From Gammaproteobacteria bacterium (lineage in GTDB: Bacteria; Pseudomonadota; Gammaproteobacteria; JAPPPA01): 7,429 nt of DNA. Below the pieces are notes generated by a model, which was not told the DNA's origin, made no database searches, and was given only the letters and a program-made list of their open reading frames with translations. The DNA is taken from NCBI GenBank assembly GCA_028817755.1, contig JAPPPA010000181.1:1-7429 (forward strand), in the 5' to 3' direction. Position numbers and translations under genes: made by a program. Shown one piece after another: positions 5,662 through 7,429 of the stretch; position 1 is the first letter of the stretch, and the number at the start of each line of letters is the position of its first letter.

Positions 5662-6531
5662 CTACCGTTGCTCCTTCGGATCCAGCGCATCACGTAGACC
5701 GTCGCCTAAAAAGTTAAAGCAGAACAACGTGAGCGCTAGCGTGATGGCCGGTGCGATTAGCATCCACGGCATGGTTTCCATCACCTGCGCGCCGTCGTTT
5801 ACCAAGGCACCCCAGCTGGTTTGTGGCTCTTGCACGCCTAAGCCTAAAAAGCTCAAAAACGACTCAGCCAAAATCACTTGTGGAATGGTTAGCGTGACGT
5901 ACACCGCCACTACGCCAAGCAAGTTCGGAACAATATGGCGACGAATAATAGTGAGCGGGCCAACGCCCATGACCACGGCAGATTCAACAAACTCGCGACG
6001 CTTTAGGCTCAGCGTTTGGCCGCGGACAATTCGCGCCATATCTAGCCAGTTGATAGCGCCAATCGCGACAAACATCAGAAAGATATTTCTGCCGAAAAAC
6101 ACCATCAGCAGAATCACAAAAAACATAAACGGCAGTGCGTAGAGAATATCGACGATACGCATCATCACCGCGTCTAGCTTGCCGCCGAAGTAACCAGCAA
6201 TCGCGCCCCAGCTAATACCGATAACTAAACTCACCAAAGTCGCTACCACGCCAATCATGAGCGAGATACGACCGCCGTAAAGCAGGCGTGCTAATAGGTC
6301 ACGACCAATTTGATCGGTGCCCAACCAATGTGCCGCCGATGGGCCTTCGGCAATATGCTCCCAGTCCACGGCGTCGTAAGACCAAGACAGCAACATTGGC
6401 CCAATAATCACCGCCACCGACAACAGTACTAGCAATACAGCGCTTACCGTTGCCGCACGGTTGGCGAGCAAACGACGTCGCGCATCGGCCCATAAGCTTC
6501 TGCTAGGCAGTTGATTACCCGCAACGCTCAC
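5662..6531 (-). CDS. oppC: Oligopeptide ABC transporter permease OppC
   Basis: A 289-residue inner-membrane permease that forms the peptide channel with OppB. It resembles E. coli OppC over its whole length as far as I can recall: SLWADARRRLLANRAA (12-27) before the first membrane helix (about 28-50), the periplasmic loop with HWLGTDQIGRDLLAR (68-82), GGRISLMIGV (86-95), FMFFVILL (135-142), and GQTLSLKRREFVESA leading into the EAA-type coupling loop (about 181-203, with VGPLTIIRRHIVPN). The end GDGLRDALDPKEQR is typical of the family. About six membrane segments are visible. The start is GTG at 6531, overlapping the oppB TGA as GTGA, with AAGGA 9 bases upstream. The N-terminus is slightly shorter than in E. 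coli. It is followed after 2 bases by the small membrane protein gene. Confidence 0.94.
   Translation of the reverse strand: MSVAGNQLPSRSLWADARRRLLANRAATVSAVLLVLLSVAVIIGPMLLSWSYDAVDWEHIAEGPSAAHWLGTDQIGRDLLARLLYGGRISLMIGVVATLVSLVIGISWGAIAGYFGGKLDAVMMRIVDILYALPFMFFVILLMVFFGRNIFLMFVAIGAINWLDMARIVRGQTLSLKRREFVESAVVMGVGPLTIIRRHIVPNLLGVVAVYVTLTIPQVILAESFLSFLGLGVQEPQTSWGALVNDGAQVMETMPWMLIAPAITLALTLFCFNFLGDGLRDALDPKEQR
5671..5676 (-). promoter_or_regulatory. Ribosome binding site of the small membrane protein gene
   Basis: On the minus strand, AAGGAG inside the last codons of oppC is followed by 11 bases and the ATG at 5659. The match is strong although the spacing is a little long. It supports translation of this ORF, which has no recognised homologue. 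Confidence 0.6.
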
Positions 6532-7429
6532 GAAACGTATTCCTTGCGCACTTTCGGGTCGAGCCAGGCGTAAAGCAGGTCAACCAAAAAGTTAAAGACA
6601 ATAATCAGCGTGCCGTAAAACAGCACCACGCCCATGACTAAGGTGTAATCACGGTTAATCGCGCTTTGGACAAAATAGCGACCAATGCCCGGCAGCTGAA
6701 AAATGGTTTCCACCACAATCGAGCCGGTAACAATGCCCGCCGCCGCGGGGCCGAGATAAGACACCACCGGCAATAACGCAGGTTTAAGCGCGTGACGGCG
6801 AAGAATCAGCAACCATGGCAAACCTTTGGCGCGAGCGGTCAGAATAAAGGGGCTGCGCAGCACATCAATCATGCTGCCGCGAGTAAGGCGGCTAATCCAT
6901 GCGATTTGCGGCAAGGCCAACACAATCACCGGCAATACCTGATTCGCTAAGGCGCCATTATTCCAGCCCCCAGCGGGCAGCCAGCCTAACCACACCGCGC
7001 AAATCAGAACTAATAGCGGCGCGAGAACAAATGACGGCACCGAAATCCCCGTCATTGCCAACGCCATCACGGAATAGTCAGTGCGGCTATTTTGTTTTAA
7101 GGCCGCTAAAGCACCAATGCTGCAGCCAACGACCAAGGCCAACAATAAAGCCGCCAAGCCTAATTGCATAGAAATAGGAAAGCCGTTAGCAATCAGCTCT
7201 TTTACATTGAAGTCGCTGTACTGAATTGACGGCCAAAAGCGACCAGTCACCACGTCTTCTAAATAGCTGAAATATTGCTGATAAAGCGGTTGGTCTAAAT
7301 GGAAGCGCGCATTGAGATTGGCTTCAATTTCCGGAGGCAAGGAACGTTCGGCATCAAACGGCCCGCCGGGTGCAGCACGCATTAAAAAGAACGATAAGGT
7401 GAACAGCACCAACAGCGTTGGCAGTGCTC
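6528..7429 (-). CDS. oppB: Oligopeptide ABC transporter permease OppB (5' end outside window)
   Basis: The inner-membrane permease partner of OppC. The frame is open to the right edge, where it reads ALPTLLVLFTLSFFLMRAAPGGPF without its start. The TTG at 7412 is therefore an internal Leu codon, and by comparison with the 306-residue E. coli protein about 11-12 residues are missing. Family features: APGGPFDAERSLPPE after the first helix, the LYQQYFSYL loop, FPISMQLG, AALKQNSRTDYSVMALAMTG, the WLPAGGWNNGAL periplasmic segment, the EAA-type coupling loop ILTARAKGLPWLLILRRHALKPALLP, and the end NFLVDLLYAWLDPKVR. The similarity to enterobacterial OppB, from memory, is closer than to DppB or YejB, which supports oligopeptides as substrate. 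It is presumably preceded by oppA and the operon promoter outside the window. The stop overlaps the oppC start. Confidence 0.94.
   Translation of the reverse strand, partial: ALPTLLVLFTLSFFLMRAAPGGPFDAERSLPPEIEANLNARFHLDQPLYQQYFSYLEDVVTGRFWPSIQYSDFNVKELIANGFPISMQLGLAALLLALVVGCSIGALAALKQNSRTDYSVMALAMTGISVPSFVLAPLLVLICAVWLGWLPAGGWNNGALANQVLPVIVLALPQIAWISRLTRGSMIDVLRSPFILTARAKGLPWLLILRRHALKPALLPVVSYLGPAAAGIVTGSIVVETIFQLPGIGRYFVQSAINRDYTLVMGVVLFYGTLIIVFNFLVDLLYAWLDPKVRKEYVS
6541..6545 (-). promoter_or_regulatory. Ribosome binding site of oppC
   Basis: AAGGA on the minus strand, 9 bases before the GTG at 6531 and inside the 3' end of oppB. It supports the non-ATG start at the GTGA overlap. Confidence 0.65.

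Noticed and set aside
6899..7171. Plus-strand ORF antisense to oppB
   Set aside because: oppB is clearly coding on the other strand over this region, and the plus-strand translation shows no family features. Antisense frames in the opp ATPase and oppC genes were rejected on the same grounds.

Overview
The window looks like a chromosomal segment of a gammaproteobacterium of moderate G+C content. The reasons are the close resemblance of OppB and OppC to the enterobacterial proteins as I remember them, an oxygen-dependent HemF with the full family signature, a SelO protein, and two kinds of small palindromic repeat of the sort scattered through gammaproteobacterial genomes. No phage, integrase, transposase, CRISPR, tRNA or rRNA was seen. 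I cannot name the genus from the sequence.

Layout from left to right. The 3' end of selO (protein adenylyltransferase, + strand) enters from the left edge and converges, with a 3-base gap, on a minus-strand gene for a small lipoprotein with a Tyr/Gly/Arg-rich repeat tail (428-844). A leader of about 145 bases follows, then a 562-bp non-coding element (990-1551) made of two diverged inverted arms, each with its own hairpin, bounded by 43-base inverted repeats matching at 41 positions. A minus-strand hypothetical ORF (1548-1958) ends inside the right repeat of this element and starts 11 bases after hemF. hemF (1970-2875) overlaps by ATGA with an upstream YhhN/lysoplasmalogenase-family membrane protein gene (2872-3513).

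A 142-bp imperfect palindrome (3538-3679) separates that cluster from an oligopeptide ABC transporter operon on the same strand, transcribed right to left: oppB (cut by the right edge), oppC, a 114-residue predicted membrane protein of unknown function, and a single 544-residue protein carrying both ATPase domains (OppD-OppF fusion). Junctions in this operon are tight: GTGA overlap, 2-base gap, 8-base overlap. The substrate-binding protein OppA is not in the window and would be expected beyond the right edge, if it is linked.

Functionally, most of the window is ordinary metabolism and transport: peptide import, the oxidative step from coproporphyrinogen III to protoporphyrinogen IX, ether-lipid or membrane metabolism, and AMPylation linked to redox state. 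The less explained parts are the compound inverted element, the palindrome between the operons, the small membrane protein inside the opp operon, and the repeat-tailed lipoprotein. I found no convincing sign of a complete new multi-gene system.
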